A stretch of 64,000 bases of DNA from Nicotiana tabacum (GCF_000715075.1 NC_134101.1:134740237-134804236); one strand, 5' to 3'; counted from the first letter of the stretch, positions 48,699 to 61,795 are shown. A program made the numbers and translations. Notes: generated from the sequence alone by a model not told the origin.

Positions 48699-48730
48699 CA
48701 TTATCTGTTGAATAGACATTCAAGGGGGAG

Positions 48731-49005
48731 TGTTATAAATAGAGTTTTATTTAAGGTGAATGTCTATATTTTAGAGAGATCTTAGGGTTTGTTACTTGGT
48801 GACTAAGTCACTTTTTTCCTATAAATAAAGGGGTTCTATTCCATTGTAAATCACTCCAAGATCAATAATTCTTCTTCTTCTTCTTCTTCTTCTTCTTCTT
48901 CTTCTTCTTCTTCTTCTTCTTCTTCTTCTTCTTCTTCTTCTTCTTCTTCTTCTTCTTCTTCTTCTTCTTCTTCTTCTTCTTCTTCTTCTTCTTCTTCTTC
49001 TTCTT

Positions 49006-49036
<31 letters not shown>

Positions 49037-49281
49037 TTCTTCTTCTTCTCCTCCTCCTCCTCCTCCTCCTCCTCCTCATTCTTCTTCTTCTTCTTCTTCT
49101 TCTTCTTCTTCTTCTTCTTCTTCTTCTTCTTCTTCTTCTTCTTCTTCTTCTTCTTCTTCTTCTTCTTCTTCTTCTTCTTCTTCTTCTTCTTCTTCTTCTT
49201 CTTCTTCTTCTTCTTCTTCTTCTTCTTCTTCTTCTTCTTCTTCTTCTTCTTCTTCTTCTTCTTCTTTTATTGTTCATAACA
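48731..49281 (+). repeat. Copia B 3' LTR with TTC expansion
   Basis: Same LTR as 42604-42807, but 551 bp because of the microsatellite. Ends TTCATAACA. Confidence 0.9.
48868..49266. repeat. (TTC)n expansion in the Copia B 3' LTR
   Basis: About 400 bp of TTC, interrupted near 49035-49080 by a TTA variant and about nine TCC units. The minus-strand poly-Arg reading is an artefact. Confidence 0.97.
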
Positions 49282-49522
49282 ATTCCTTAATTTTTTTGGT
49301 CTTATATGATACGCTAGTTACAGATTTTCACCCCAAAATTATAGTCATTCCATTATACAAGGTATAATAGACAATATTTGTAATTTTATATAAATGTATA
49401 TACACACAGTATAATAATTGTATCTATATTAGTGTACAAATAATACCTATACATTTATATAATGGTATATATATATATATATATATTCCATGTATACTTC
49501 AATGTATATGTGTTACAAAAGT
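49282..49522. other. AT-rich spacer between Copia B and Tekay element
   Basis: Includes a short TA run at 49470-49488. No gene or repeat recognised. Confidence 0.5.
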
Positions 49523-52500
49523 TGTCACGATCCCAGTTCTCCCTCCGTGAACTATCGTGATGGCACCTAGTCTCTACGACTAGGTAAGCCTAACAAACGC
49601 AAAAAAGAAACAATGGCGGAAAGAAAATGATTAAAAATCGAGATAACAAAATGAAACAGTGTTTAAGTTGCCGCCTGACATATAACAGTACAAGAATCTC
49701 AACCTAACACTCCCAAAATCTGGAACCCCATGAATCACAAGCTAAGAGTTTACATAAAAAGCTCTAACTCCAGAAATATCTATCAACAAGGAAAATACAT
49801 AAGGGCTATACTAGTACTGAGAATAGAAAGGGACTCTTCGGTCTGCGGACGCGGCAGATATACCTCGATGTCTCTACTAAAGTGCCTCACCTCAAGTATG
49901 ATAAGACTGAGTGGAAGTACCTGGATCTGCACATGAAAAACATGTGCAGAAAGGGCATGAGTACACAACAACGGTACTCAGTAAGTGCCAAGCCTAACTT
50001 CGGTCGGGTAGTGATGAGGAAGGTCAGGGCCCTACTGAGATTAAATGAAATATAAGGTATAACAGTATAGAATGAGATAGTACACCTAAGTACAACAGTA
50101 AGAAATAACACAGAATAGAAAGAACAATAGCAATTACAATAGAGACAAAATAATCACGAAAAGGAGTACAGCTCAACACAGAGATAACAACCGAGGATCT
50201 CCCAAGATACCATCCTGTAGTCCCCAAATATAAATATCCAGTGGATCTCCCAGGTGTAGTCCCTAGTCCAACTCATAATGTGCGGGGATCTACTGGAAAT
50301 CAGATCCATATTCCCAAATGCAAATATCTAGTACAGGGGGAATCTACCGGGTGCAGTCCCGTAGTTCCAATGTAAATGTGTAGGGGTATCTACCAAAATA
50401 CCAATTCGTAGTCCCAAAGTAAACACGCAAGGAGATCTACCGGGATATCGTCTCGTAGTCCCAAAATAAACACACAGCAACAACACGAAGAATAGACAAT
50501 TCAATTCAAATTCCACACCAAGGTGAAACAGGTATTTCTAGCCTAGCATGCTGCACATAATCCAAATAAGGCAGTTTGAGAAAGTAAAGAAATTAAGTCA
50601 ATTAGGCATGCTTCCCTAAGCTAACAACAGACTTAAATTGCAAGTAATATAAACAGGAAAAGAAACACAATTATAATTACTTAATGAAAATCGGATTTTC
50701 CAACAATTAGCACAAGTACGCACTCGTTACCTCACCTACAAGGCATTTCAAATATCAATAATACCAAATCCTAAGGGGATTTTCCCCCACATAAGGTTAG
50801 ACAATCCACTTACCTCGAACCGGCTTAAAATCAACCAGAAACCATGTTTTTGCCACGAGTACTCGACTCTAAATGGCCCAAATTTATTCAATTCAATTGC
50901 ATAATGTAAATATAACTTCAAGTAACTGATTCCACAAATAAATTCTAAGCTAATATGCGAAGTTATGCAAAATGACCAAAATGCCCTTCGGGCCCACGTC
51001 TCAGAATCAGGTAAAATTTATATTTTCAGAATCCTCATACTCTCACAAGTCTAACCATACCAAAATTATCCAAATCCAATGTCAAATCCCCAATCAAAAC
51101 TTGATATTTAGGTCTAAGAACTTTCTCCCAATTTTTATCCCAATTCCGAAATTAAATGATGAATTCATGTTTAGATTAATGGGTTATAATCAAAAAGGAG
51201 TTCAAAATCATTATCCAAGCGATATCTCTAAAAATCCCTCGAAACCTCACTCAAATCTGAGCTCCCAAGCTCTAGTTTTCACAAAAATGGCTAAACCCTC
51301 GACTTTGAAATTTTATATTCTGCCCAGCTATTTCCTTCTTCGGGAACGCGGAAGGACCCTCACATTCGCGAAGCACAACTCCGCTTGGTCCAGCTTTCCT
51401 CTTTCACGAATGTGACCCCTAAGTCGCAAACGCGATGAACAACCTCCCTCATCTTACGTGAACGGGGGACTACCTTCACGAACTGTCACAGCCCTAAAAC
51501 CGACCCGGTCGTGATGGCGCCTATCGCGAAACTAGGCCAGCCGACACAACTCCTTAATTACCATTAATCAATAAGAATCATTTTAAGCCTTTTAATTAAT
51601 CAAATATCTCATAATATAAGTCTAAATGAACAATGCAGAAATAATATACAAGCCCGACATCGAGGTGTCACAAGTCACGAACATCTACTAAGGTCTGAAT
51701 ACAACAAAAAAGTCTGAAAGTATATTGAACACAGTGTAAGGAAAACAAGAGCGAGGAAAGCAGTGCTGCGAACATTGGGCAGCTACCTTGCTAAACTCCG
51801 ATGACTCTGCCTCTGAGTAATCAACACCCACTACCGGGTTCAGAAATACCTAAATCTGCACACAAGGTGCAGGGAGTAATGTGAGTACTCCAACTCAGTG
51901 AGTAATAAAGGTAAATGAAAGTTGAGCAGTAAGAAAACACATAAACCACGTCAAAACGCTTTAACAAATACAAGATATGTCCAACACAATACAGAAATCA
52001 TTTACTTCATAAATCATCCTCAGTTTCGGTAAAAACCTTTTAAAAACAATTTTCAATAGTTTCAAACGAGTGATAAAATATTGAGTAAACATGATAGAAA
52101 CATAAACAGCCCTTCGGCAAAACATGTACCATAAACTGCCCCTCGGGCATAATATTAACAGAACCAGCCCCTCGGGCTACCTCACAATCACTCGTAATCA
52201 GCCCCTCGGGCATAACATAAATCAAGAGTCGCCCCTCGGGCAATAACATGGAACAACAGCAGCCCCTCGGGCTATATCACATAACAAACTGGGTACCCGC
52301 GCTCACTGGAGGTATACAGACTACTGGAGGGGCCCCTTACGGCCCAAGTGCAATATCAAGCCATCTCGTGGTATAATCAATAGGCTCTTGTCCTCATATC
52401 AAGCCATATCGTGGCATAACAACTCAGGCCCTCGGCCTTATAATCATAAATTAGTGCAACACTGCTGCGGCATGCAGCCCGATCCCATAATAACCTCACA

Positions 52501-55322
52501 ACACAGGCCCTCGGTCCTACTCAGTTATAAATCTTTAAAAGCCACTCAGGAACAGTAAAATATAATGCCCAGATCAAAATATCATTTAAGATGTCAAAAC
52601 AGTATAAATATGGCTGAGTTATGAAAACATTGAAATATAGCATAACTGAGTACAAGTATAAAGTCAAAACAGTGAAGAAATAGTAGTAAAAATCCCCTAA
52701 GGGTCACGAGGGCCAAATATGACATTCAGCCCAAAACATGATGATAGCAAACAATTTTCAATTAAATATGCGGTAAAATAGTCGTACGGGATGGACTAAG
52801 TCACAATCCCCAACGGTGCATGACTCCACGCTCGTCATCTAGCGTGTGCGTCACCTCAAAATTGCACAACGATGTGAAATCGGGGGTTTCATACCCTTAG
52901 GACAACATTTACAATCATTACTCACCTCAATCCGGTCCAAACTCTAGCCCGCGATGCCTTTGCCTCTCGACTCGGCCTCCAAATGCTCCAAATCTAGCCA
53001 AAAGCAGATTCATACCATCAAAATATGCTAAGGGAACAAAGCCCATTCGAAAATATCCAATTTATACCAAAAAATCCGAAATTGGCCAAACCCGGCCCCG
53101 GTACCACATCTTAAAATCCGATAAAAGTCACATCAATAAAATCCTTACCCTCTCACGAGTTCATACATACCAAGAACATCAAAATCGGACATTAAATGCC
53201 CATTCAAATCCCCAAAAGAATTCTCAAACTTTTTTTCCATTTTCCCCCAATTTCCACTCTATTTTCTCAAATTAAATGATGCAATTCAAGACTAAATCAT
53301 GGAATTAAACCAAATATGAGTGAAGAATATTTACCCCAATAGCTCCACTGAAAATCTCCTCAAATTTCACCTTCTCCCAAGCTCTCCAATGGTTTTTGTG
53401 ATATTGGACTTACACCCTCGATTTTGAACTTAAACATTCTGCCCAGATTTTTCCTTCATCGCGAACGCGACCCCACTCTCGCATTCGTGTAGCACAAATT
53501 ACACTGCCTCTCCAAAATACCCTTCGCGAATGCAGACTCAGCCACGTGAACGTGATGCTTCACCAGTCCAGCCCTTTCGCGAATGCGATACTAACCGCAC
53601 GAACGCATAGCCCTAGGGCCTGGGGTCCAAGTCTGCTTCAACCTTCTATGCGAACGCGAACTATGCCACGCATTCGCGATGCACAAATAGACTCAACCTT
53701 CGTGAACGCATGACCAACATCACGAATACGAAGGGTAACTGGCCTGCCACTCTAAACATCTATCGCGAACACGAGAACCCTCTCATGAACGTGAAGAGCA
53801 AAACTCTGCAACACTGATCTGAAGAAATCTGAAATTTTCAAAACAAGAATTTGATCCGATTACCCACCCGAAACTCACCTGAAGCCCTCGAGATCTCAAC
53901 TAAACATGACAACATATCCCATAACATCATTCAAACCTGTTCCAACCTTCGGAACGCTCAAAACAACATTAAAACACCACATTTGCATCGACTTCAAGCC
54001 TAAGAATTCCAAAAACTTCCAAATTTCGCGTTCGATCAAAAAGTCTATCAAACCTTGTCCTAATTCCCTAAAATTTTGCACACACGTAAAAAATGACACA
54101 ATGGACCAACTCCACCTTCCAGAAATCCATTCCGAACCCTATATCAAAAATCTCACCTATTAACCGGAAAATGCCAAAATCTCGATTTCGCCAATTCAAG
54201 CCTAAACTTTCCACGGACCTCCAAAATACATTCCTATCACGTTCCTAAGTCCCAAATAACCTAACAGAGCTAACCAAATCATAAAAATTCCAATCTGAGA
54301 TCATATACTGACAAGTCAAAACTTGGTCAAACCTTTCAAATTTTAAGCTTTAAAATGAGAACTGTTCTTCCAAATTCTGATTACCCTGAAAACCAAACCG
54401 ACGATTTGCATAAGTCTTAATACATCACACGAGGCTAGTTATGCCCGAGAACTAGCGAACAAAATGCAAAAGTTCAAAACGACTGGTCGGGTCGTTACAC
54501 GAACGCATAAGTATGAGACCCCACAGCCTCGCGAACGTGGGAATACCTTCGCAAACGCGAAGCATTAACCCTTCACCAGCCCCAACTCCTCTTCACGAAC
54601 GCGAAACCCCACTTGCGAACGCGAAGAAAGAAACCAGAATTGACTGCTGCAACTTTTTCTGCAATTTTCTAAGTTCCAAAAATGACCCGTTGAGCATCCA
54701 AAACACATCCGAGGCCCCTGAGACCTCAACCAAACATGACAACCAATCCTAAAAGATCATTCAAACTTGTTCCAGTCTTCGGAACGCTCAAAACAACATC
54801 AAAACACCAATTTAACATCGGATTCAAGCCTAAGAACTCCAAAACTCTCAAATTACGCTTTCGATCAAAACGTCTATCAAACCTCGCCCGAATGACCTGA
54901 AAATTTGCAAGCACATCACATTCAGCACTACGGAGCTACTCCAACTTCCAAAATTCCATTCCGACCCCGATATCAAAATCTCACTATCGAACCGGAAACG
55001 TCAAAAATTCAACTTTCGGCATTTCAAGCCTAAATAAGCTACAGACCTCCAAAACACAATCCGGACACGCTCCTAAACCCGAAATCACCCAACAGAGATA
55101 ACGGAACCGACAAAACTTTATTCCGAGGCTGTCTCAACACTGCTTTGACTACGGTCCAAATTTTAAAGCTTAAGCTCTCATTTAGGGACTAAGTGTCCCA
55201 AAACTCTTCAAAACTCCAAATAAATCCTCCCGGCAACTCACAATAGCAGAAACAAACACGGGGATTACAGTTAATACGGGATCGAGGCGTAAATTCTTAA
55301 AATGACCGGCCAAGTCGTTACA
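49523..55322 (-). repeat. Tekay 3' LTR (with nested solo LTR)
   Basis: Plus-strand ends TGTCACGATCCC and CCAAGTCGTTACA. Without the insertion 51484-54499 and one copy of its target duplication it is about 2.78 kb. It aligns along its whole length to the right LTR. It contains GCGAACGCGAA-type repeats near 51340-51480 and 54500-54630. Confidence 0.9.
51484..54499 (-). repeat. Nested solo LTR with GCCC-CTC-GGGC repeats
   Basis: 3016 bp, TGTCACAGCCC to GGGTCGTTACA on the plus strand, flanked by a perfect CGAAC duplication (51479-51483, 54500-54504). On the minus strand it starts TGTAACGACCCGACCAGTCG. A series of GCCCCTCGGGC-type hairpins lies at 52106-52273, and GCGAACGCGA repeats at about 53460-53780. 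The empty site is visible in the sister LTR near 63312. Confidence 0.92.
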
Positions 55323-55336
55323 TCTTCCTACACTTA
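55323..55336 (-). promoter_or_regulatory. Tekay polypurine tract
   Basis: On the minus strand AAGTGTAGGAAGA directly precedes the LTR start TGTAACG. It is short and has pyrimidine interruptions, as is usual for this lineage. Confidence 0.6.
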
Positions 55337-55344
55337 AACATTCG

Positions 55345-55800
55345 TTCGTCCTCGAACGAGCATTGAGACATACCTGAAGTAGTGAAAAGATGAGGGTAAC
55401 AGCTGTGCATATCCCGCTCGGTCTCCCAGGTCGCCTCGCCGACCGTCTGACCCCGCCGCTGAACCTTCACTGATGCAATGTTCTTTGACCTCAACTTTCG
55501 AACCTGCCTGTCCAATATTACCACTGGCTCCTCAACATAAGATAGATCCTTGTCCAACTGAACTAAACTGAAATCCAACACGTGCGACGGATCACCATGA
55601 TATCTCTGGAGCATCGAAACCTGAAATACCGGATGAACTCCTGCTAAGCTGGGAGGTAAGTCAAGCTCATAAGCAACCTCCCCAACACGCCACAATATCT
55701 CAAAAGGACCAATAAACCTTGGACTCAACTTCCCTTTCTTCCCGAATCTCATAACGCCCTTCATAGGAGAAACTCGAAGTAGAACCCGCTCTCCAACCAT
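55345..55800 (-). pseudogene. Tekay integrase C-terminus and chromodomain
   Basis: Open frame. LSPRFIGPFEILWRVGEVAY is the GPF/Y module; DLPPSLAGVHPVFQVSMLQR follows. Then PVVILDRQVRKLRSKNIASV, KVQRRGQTVGEATWETERDM and HSCYPHLF is the chromodomain. In this family the chromodomain steers insertion to heterochromatin. This segment itself is intact, but the upstream integrase is broken. Confidence 0.9.
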
Positions 55801-55874
55801 ATAGGAAACATCACGAACCTTCCGGTCCGCGTAAATCTTCTATCTGGACTGGGCTGTATGGAGTCTATCTTGAA

Positions 55875-56739
55875 TCACCTTATCTTTCTCCAAAGCATCC
55901 TGAACCAAGTCTGTGCCCAATAATCTAGCCTCACCCGACTCAAACCAACCCACCGAGGATCTACACCACCTACCATATAAAGCTCATACAGTGCCATCTG
56001 AATGCTGGACTGATAGCTGTTGTTGTAGGCAAACTCTACCAATGGCATGAACTGATCCCAAGACCCTTCAAACTCAATCACACACGCACAGAGCATATCC
56101 TCAAGAATCTAAATAGTGCGCTCGAACTATCCGTCCATCTGAGGGTGAAATGTTGTACTCAACTCCACCTGAGTACCCAACTCATGCTGTACGGCCCTCC
56201 AAAACCGTGATGTGAACTGAGTACCTCTATCTAAAATGATGGAAACTGGAATACCATGCAGACGAACAATCTCCCGGATATAAATCTCCTCTAACCGCTT
56301 CGAAGAATAGGTAGTACACACAGGAATAAAGTGTGCGAACTTGGTCAGTCGATCCACAATCACCCAAATGGCATCGAACTTCCTCAAAGTCCATGGGAGT
56401 CCAACTACGAAGTCAATGGTGATCCGCTCCCACTTCCACTCTGGAATCTCTATCTACTGAAGCAACCCACCCGGTCTCTGGTGCTCATACTTCACCTACT
56501 GATAATTGAGACACCGAGCTACAAACCCAACTATATATGTTTCTTCATCAGCCTCCACCAATAGTGCTGCCTCAAATCCTGGTACATCTTCGCGGCACCC
56601 GAATGAATGGAATACCGCAAACTATGGGCCTCCTCTAGAATCAACTCCCGAAGCCCATCAACATTAGGTACACAAATCCAACCCTGCATCCTCAATACCC
56701 CATCATCACCAATAGTCACATCTATGGCATCACCATGCT
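55875..56739 (-). pseudogene. Tekay integrase zinc finger and core
   Basis: 56531-56719 has RYSIHSGAAKMYQDLRQHYW of the H-H part of the HHCC finger, after which stops destroy the CxxC half. 56127-56387 is the catalytic core with VIVDRLTKFAHFIPV and the second Asp in ILDRGTQFTSRFW. 55875-56096 holds the C-terminal core (MPLVEFAYNNSYQSSIQMAL) and then a frame shift at GVDPRWVGL. Not functional. Confidence 0.85.
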
Positions 56740-57470
56740 GAACCTTGTCCTTGAGGACAAGAAAATGAGGGTCATCAGACTGACGCTCCCTGATATGATC
56801 AAATAATGAAGATCAAGAAAACACGTAAGCTAGAAACCGACTGGGCTCCGAAAGATCCAATCTCACAAAATGGCTAGCTAAGGCCTGAACATCCATCGCC
56901 ATGGGCCTCTCCGATACTGGTAAATAAGCCAAACTCCCCAAACTCTCTTCCCGGTGACTCAAAGCATCGGCCACCACATTAGCCTTGCCCAGGTGATACA
57001 AAATAGTGATATCATAGTCTTTCAACAGCTCTAACCACCTCCACTGGCGCAAATTAAGATCCTTCTGCTTGAATAGATGCTGCAAACTCCAGTGATCAGT
57101 ATAAATCTCACAAGGCACACCGTACAAATAATGATGCCATATCTTCAAGGCGTGAACAATAGCAGCTAACTCGAGGTCATGGACAGGATAATTCTTCTCA
57201 TGTACCTTCAACTGTCGGGATGTGTAGGCAATCACCCTACCGTCCAGCATCAATACCTCTCCAAGGCCAATCCTCGAGGTATCACAATAGACAATATAAG
57301 ACCCCGAACCTGTAGGCAATATCAATATTGGGGCTGTAGTCAAAGCTGTCTTGAGCTTCTGAAAGCTTGCCTCACACTCTTCCATCCACTGGAATGGATC
57401 ACCCTTCTAGGTCAGCCTAGTCATAGGGGCTACAATCGATGAAAATCCTTAACAAAACGACGGTAGTAAC
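56740..57470 (-). pseudogene. Tekay RNase H
   Basis: 56813-57385 is open: [35 protein letters not shown] (first catalytic Asp present), [54 protein letters not shown] stop upstream (MEECE start after a stop at about 57388) separates it from RT. Confidence 0.88.
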
Positions 57471-57499
57471 CCGCCAAGCCAAGAAAACTGCGGATCGCT

Positions 57500-58352
57500 G
57501 TAACTGATGATGGTCTGGGCCAACTTTACACTGCCTCCACTTTCTTCGGATCCACCTGAATACCCTCACTCGATACCATGTGGCCTAAGAATTCTACAGA
57601 ATCCAACCAAAACTCATATTTTGAGAACTTTGCATATAACTTCTTTTCCCTTAAAGTCTGAAGCACAGTCCTCAGGTGTTGCTCATGATCTTCTCGACTC
57701 CAGGAATACACCAGAATATCATCAATAAAAACAATGATGAACGAGTCAAGATATGGCCGGAACACACTGTACATCAAATGCATAAAGGCTCCTGGGGCAT
57801 TGGTCAGCCTAAATGACATAACAAGGAACTCGTAATAACCATACCGAGTCTTGAAAGCAGTCTTCGGGATATCTGGCTCCCGAATCTTCAACTGATGGTA
57901 ACCTAAGCGCAACTCAATCTTAGAAAACAGTCGTGCGCCCTAAAGCTGGTTAAACAAATCATCAATACAAGGCAAAGGATAACAGTTCTTCACTGTAACT
58001 TTGTTCAACTAGCGATAATCAATGCACATAGGCATAGAACTATCCTTTTTCTTCACAAACAAGACAGGAGCACCCCAAGGTGATACACTGGGCCTAATAA
58101 AACCTTTATCAAGCAATTCCTGTAACTGATCCTTCAACTCCTTCAACTCAGGAGGGGCCATACGATACGGAGGAATAGAAATGCACTGAGTGCATGGCAA
58201 TAAATCAATACCTCTATCAGGCGCATGCCCGGAAGGTCAGTTGGAAACACATCAGAAAAATCTCGTACTACTGGGACTGAATCAACTGAAGGGGTATCAA
58301 TACTAATATCTCTCACATAAGCTAGATACGCATCACACCCCTTCTCAACCAT
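57500..58352 (-). pseudogene. Tekay reverse transcriptase
   Basis: 58009-58200 gives the RT start ([46 protein letters not shown]). After a stop-containing gap, 57526-57912 gives [40 protein letters not shown] and the catalytic FIDDILVYS, then [20 protein letters not shown]. Both catalytic aspartates of the IDD box are kept; the frame is interrupted at two places. Confidence 0.9.
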
Positions 58353-58355
58353 TCG

Positions 58356-59162
58356 CTAAGCCTTAAGGAAAGAAATAACTCTACTGGGAGTGTGATCTAA
58401 AGCACCCCTCCACTCAACACGCGGTACACCTGGCATAGCCAGCGTCATGGTTTTGGTGTGACAATCAAGGATATCATAATATGGCGACAACCAGTCCATG
58501 CCCATGATAATATCAAAATCTACCATGCTGAGCAACAATAAATCGGCTCTGGTCTCAAAATCACTAAGAGCAACCAAACACGACCGATAAATATAGTCCA
58601 CAACAAGAGAATCTCCCACGGGAGTAGAAACATAAATAGGGGAACTCAAAGAATCCCGAAATACACCCAAATGTGGAGCAAAATAAGAAGACATATAAGA
58701 ATAAGTGGAGCCTGGATCGAATAGAACCGATGCATCTCTGTGACAAACCAGGACAATACCTGTGATAACAGAATCAGAGGCAACAACCTCGGTACGGGCA
58801 GGAAGGGTATAGTATCTGGCCTGACCTCCCCGACCTCTACCTCTAGCTGGCTGAGCAGGTGGGGTAGCAACTGGAATACCACTGGCTGTTGGAAGAGATG
58901 AATGAATAGGGCGACTTATATAACCCCTACCATGATGACCTGCAGCTGGGGCACATGCACTAGAATAATGGCCTGACTCTCGAGACCTCTTGGCCTCCCT
59001 GTCCTCTCTATCCCTAGCATGCATACCCTCAATCCTCCTAGCAATGCTCACCACCTGCTGATAAGAAATGTCCATCTCCAACTCACGAGCCATAATAGAC
59101 CTAATGCTGGGAATAAGACCCTCAATAAACCGGCGAACCCTCTCGCAAATAGTAGAAACCAA
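58356..59162 (-). pseudogene. Tekay gag C-terminus and protease
   Basis: Open for 268 codons. ERVRRFIEGLIPSIRSIMAR and ISYQQVVSIARRIEGMHARD are the end of gag. The usual CCHC knuckle is not visible between ACAPAAGHHGRG and GRGRGGQAR. The protease block VLFDPGSTYSYMSSYFAPHL follows, with the catalytic DSG changed to DPG, then ADLLLLSMVDFDIIMGMDWL, which is the conserved flap and C-terminal part. Confidence 0.88.
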
Positions 59163-59164
59163 GG

Positions 59165-59944
59165 CTAGGCATGTCTAGTCAAGCTAGTGTAACAGACATC
59201 ATACACCGAGACAGTCATAGTACCCTAGAGCAAATGCTCAAACTCTGCACGACATGCGTCCTTGAGGCTCTCAGGAAAAAATCTGAAAACTGAGTCCAAG
59301 TCAGTGAATCAGCCTCATCCGAACTGTCTAACTCATAGGTGCGCCACCACTCATAGGCGACTCCTCGAAGCTGGAAGGTAGTGAAGGAAACCCTGCTCGA
59401 CCCTGATATACCCATGGTACGGAGAATACGGTAGCACTCATCTAGAAATCCTAGAGCATCATCTGATGTTAGTCCACTGAATACAGGAGGCTTGTACTTT
59501 TTGAACCTCTCAAGCCTCAACTGCTCATCCTCGAAAACTGTTGCCCTGTCCTCGGGCTGATTTGGGACTACAGGCTGTATAGGAATAATCTCTGAAACCT
59601 GATCAACATGCACTCGCTGCTCAGGAGTGCGGGCGGCAGGAGTCTATGCTCCTCTCTCATCCTGAGATGTTACTGTAATAAGGGGAAGCAACCCTGCCTG
59701 AGCTAGAATAGTGTACATGCTCATGAACTACGCAAGAGTCTCCTGAAGCGCTGGAGTGGTAGTAGCAGTAGGTGTATCAAGTGCCTGGACTCCGGCTGGA
59801 ACTGTTGGTGGCATCTCGTGCAGGTGCTCTAGCTGCACCACGTGCGCGTCCTCGGCCTCTACCCCGACCCTGGCCTCTGACGGCTCCAGTAGGGGGAGCG
59901 AGTGCCTGATCATATCAGGTAGCACGTGTCCTCACCATCGGTGA
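59165..59944 (-). pseudogene. Tekay gag N-terminal and capsid part
   Basis: 59215-59613 carries FKKYKPPVFSGLTSDDALGF, RILRTMGISGSSRVSFTTFQ, LRGVAYEWWRTYELD and WTQFSDFFLR, the Retrotrans_gag signature. 59728-59925 is the low-complexity N-terminus. Stops separate the pieces and the link to 59162. Confidence 0.85.
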
Positions 59945-60125
59945 GAGAATAAAAGACAGAAGTTTAGAATTATGATATCAAAATCTAGCACGACAAGGAA
60001 ATCAAATGAAGTGAAATTTTCCTGATAGTTACATATCCTCTCGTAGATAAGTACAGACATCTCCGTACCGATACACGAGACTCTAATAAACCGGCTTGTG
60101 ATTCATGACTCCTATGAACCTAGAG

Positions 60126-60139
60126 CTCTGATACCAACT
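60126..60139 (-). promoter_or_regulatory. Tekay primer binding site
   Basis: Minus-strand TTGGTATCAGAGC, complementary to the 3' end of initiator Met-tRNA, one base inside the 5' LTR. It fixes the orientation of the element. Confidence 0.9.
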
Positions 60140-61795
60140 TTTCACGACCCTAGTTCGCCCTCCGTGAACTATCGTGATGGCACCTAGTCTCTACGACTAG
60201 GTAAGCCTAACAAATGCGGAAAAAAACAATTGCGGAAAGAAAATGATTAAAAACTGAGATAACAAAATGAAGCAATGTTTAAGTTGCCGCCTGGCATATA
60301 ACAGTACAAGAATCTCAACCTAACACTCCCAAAATCTGAAACCCCATGAATCACAAGCTAAGAGTTTACATAAAAAGTTCTAACTTCAGAAATATCTATC
60401 AACAAGGAAAATACAGAAGGGCTATACTAGTACTGAGAATAGAAATGGACTCTTCGGTCTGCGGACGCGGCAGATATACCTCGAAGTCTCCACGAAAGCA
60501 CCTCGCCTCAAGTGTGATAAGACTGAGTGGAAGTACCTGGATCTGCACATGAAAAACATGCACAGAAAGGGCATGAGTACACCACAACGGTACTTAGTAA
60601 GTGCCAAGCCTAACCTCGGTCGGGTAGTGACGAGGAAGGTCAGGGCCCTACTGAGATTAAATGAAATATAAGGTATAACAGTATAGAATGAGATAGTGCA
60701 ACTAAGTGCAACAATAAGAAATAACACAGAATAGAAAGAACAACAACAACTATAACAGAGACAAAATAATCACGGAAAGGAGTACAACTCAACACAGAGA
60801 TAACAACCCGAGATCTCCCAGGATACCGTCCTGTAGTCCCCAAATATAAATATCCAGTGGATCTCCTGGATGCAGTCCCTTAGTCCAACTCATAATGCGC
60901 GGGGATCTACTGGAAATCCGATCCGTATTCCCAAATGTAAATATCCAGTACAGGAGGAATCTATCGGGTGTAGTCTCGTAGTTCCAATGTAAATGTGCAG
61001 GGGGATCTACCGGAATACCAATCATAGTCCCAAAGTAAACACGCAGGGGGATCTACCGGGATACCATCCCGTAGTCCCAAAGTAAACACACAACAACAAC
61101 ATGAAGAATTGACAATTCAATTCAAATTCCATACCAAGGTAAAACATGTATTTCTAGCCTAGCATGCTGCACATAATCCAAATAAGGCAGTTTGAGCTAG
61201 CAAAACAATTAAGTCAATTAGGCATGCTTCCCTAAGCTAACAACAAGCTTAAATTGCAAGTAATATAAACAGGAAAAGAAACACAATTATAATTACTTAA
61301 TGAAAACCGGATTTTCCAATAATTAGCACAAGTACGCACTCGTCACCTCATGTACAAGGCAATTCAAATATCAATAATACCAAATCCTAAGGGATGTTTC
61401 CCCCACACAAGGTTAGACAAGCCACTTACCTCGAACCGGCTCAAAATCAACCCGAAACCACGTTCTTGCCCCGAGTACTCGACTCCAAATGGCCCAAATC
61501 TATTCAAATCAATTGAATAATATAAATATAACTTCAAGTAACTTATTCCACAAATAAATTCTAAGATAATACGCGAAGTTAGGTAAAATGACCAAAACGT
61601 CCTCCGGGCCCACGTCTTAGAATCGGGTAAAATTTACATTTTCAGAATCCTCATACTCTCACGAGTCTAATCATACCAAAATTATCCAAATCCAATGTCA
61701 AATCCCTAATCAAAACTCGATATTTAGGTCTAAGAACTTTCTCCCAATTTTCATCCCAATTCCAAAATTAAATGATGAGTTTATGTTTAGATTAT

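Larger units (their letters stand above)
46974..48730 (+). pseudogene. Copia B pol remnants and 3' region
   Basis: Integrase, linker and RT are unreadable except for short phrases. The RNase H end is clear in one frame, 48411-48509: VNMGDLFTKSRMTSTFKKLV then HKIGMRRLKDVN and stop. Hairpins: AAAGAACT/AGTTCTTT (47011-47030, loop ACAA), ATGAACT/AGTTCAT (47648-47664, loop TGA), GTCCT/AGGAC (47769-47781, loop AGA), GTGATCT/AGATCAC (47877-47893, loop AGA). The polypurine tract CATTCAAGGGGGAG precedes the LTR. Confidence 0.7.
42604..49281 (+). mobile_element. Copia B, a decayed copia element split by a solo LTR
   Basis: Ty1/copia element with LTRs 42604-42807 and 48731-49281, flanks ATTCT (42599-42603) and ATTCC (49282-49286) as a 5-bp duplication with one change. 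Without the insertion at 44097-46968 it is about 3.8 kb. Internal DNA lacks long ORFs. It is related to Copia A in layout: same primer region, hairpin interval, INT-RT linker phrase with PDAFADPN near 47700, and the same 3' hairpin motifs. It is likely a non-autonomous or old copy. Confidence 0.85.

Noticed and set aside
48819..49277. 152-aa arginine-rich ORF on the minus strand
   Set aside because: It is the GAA/AAG reading of a TTC microsatellite in an LTR.
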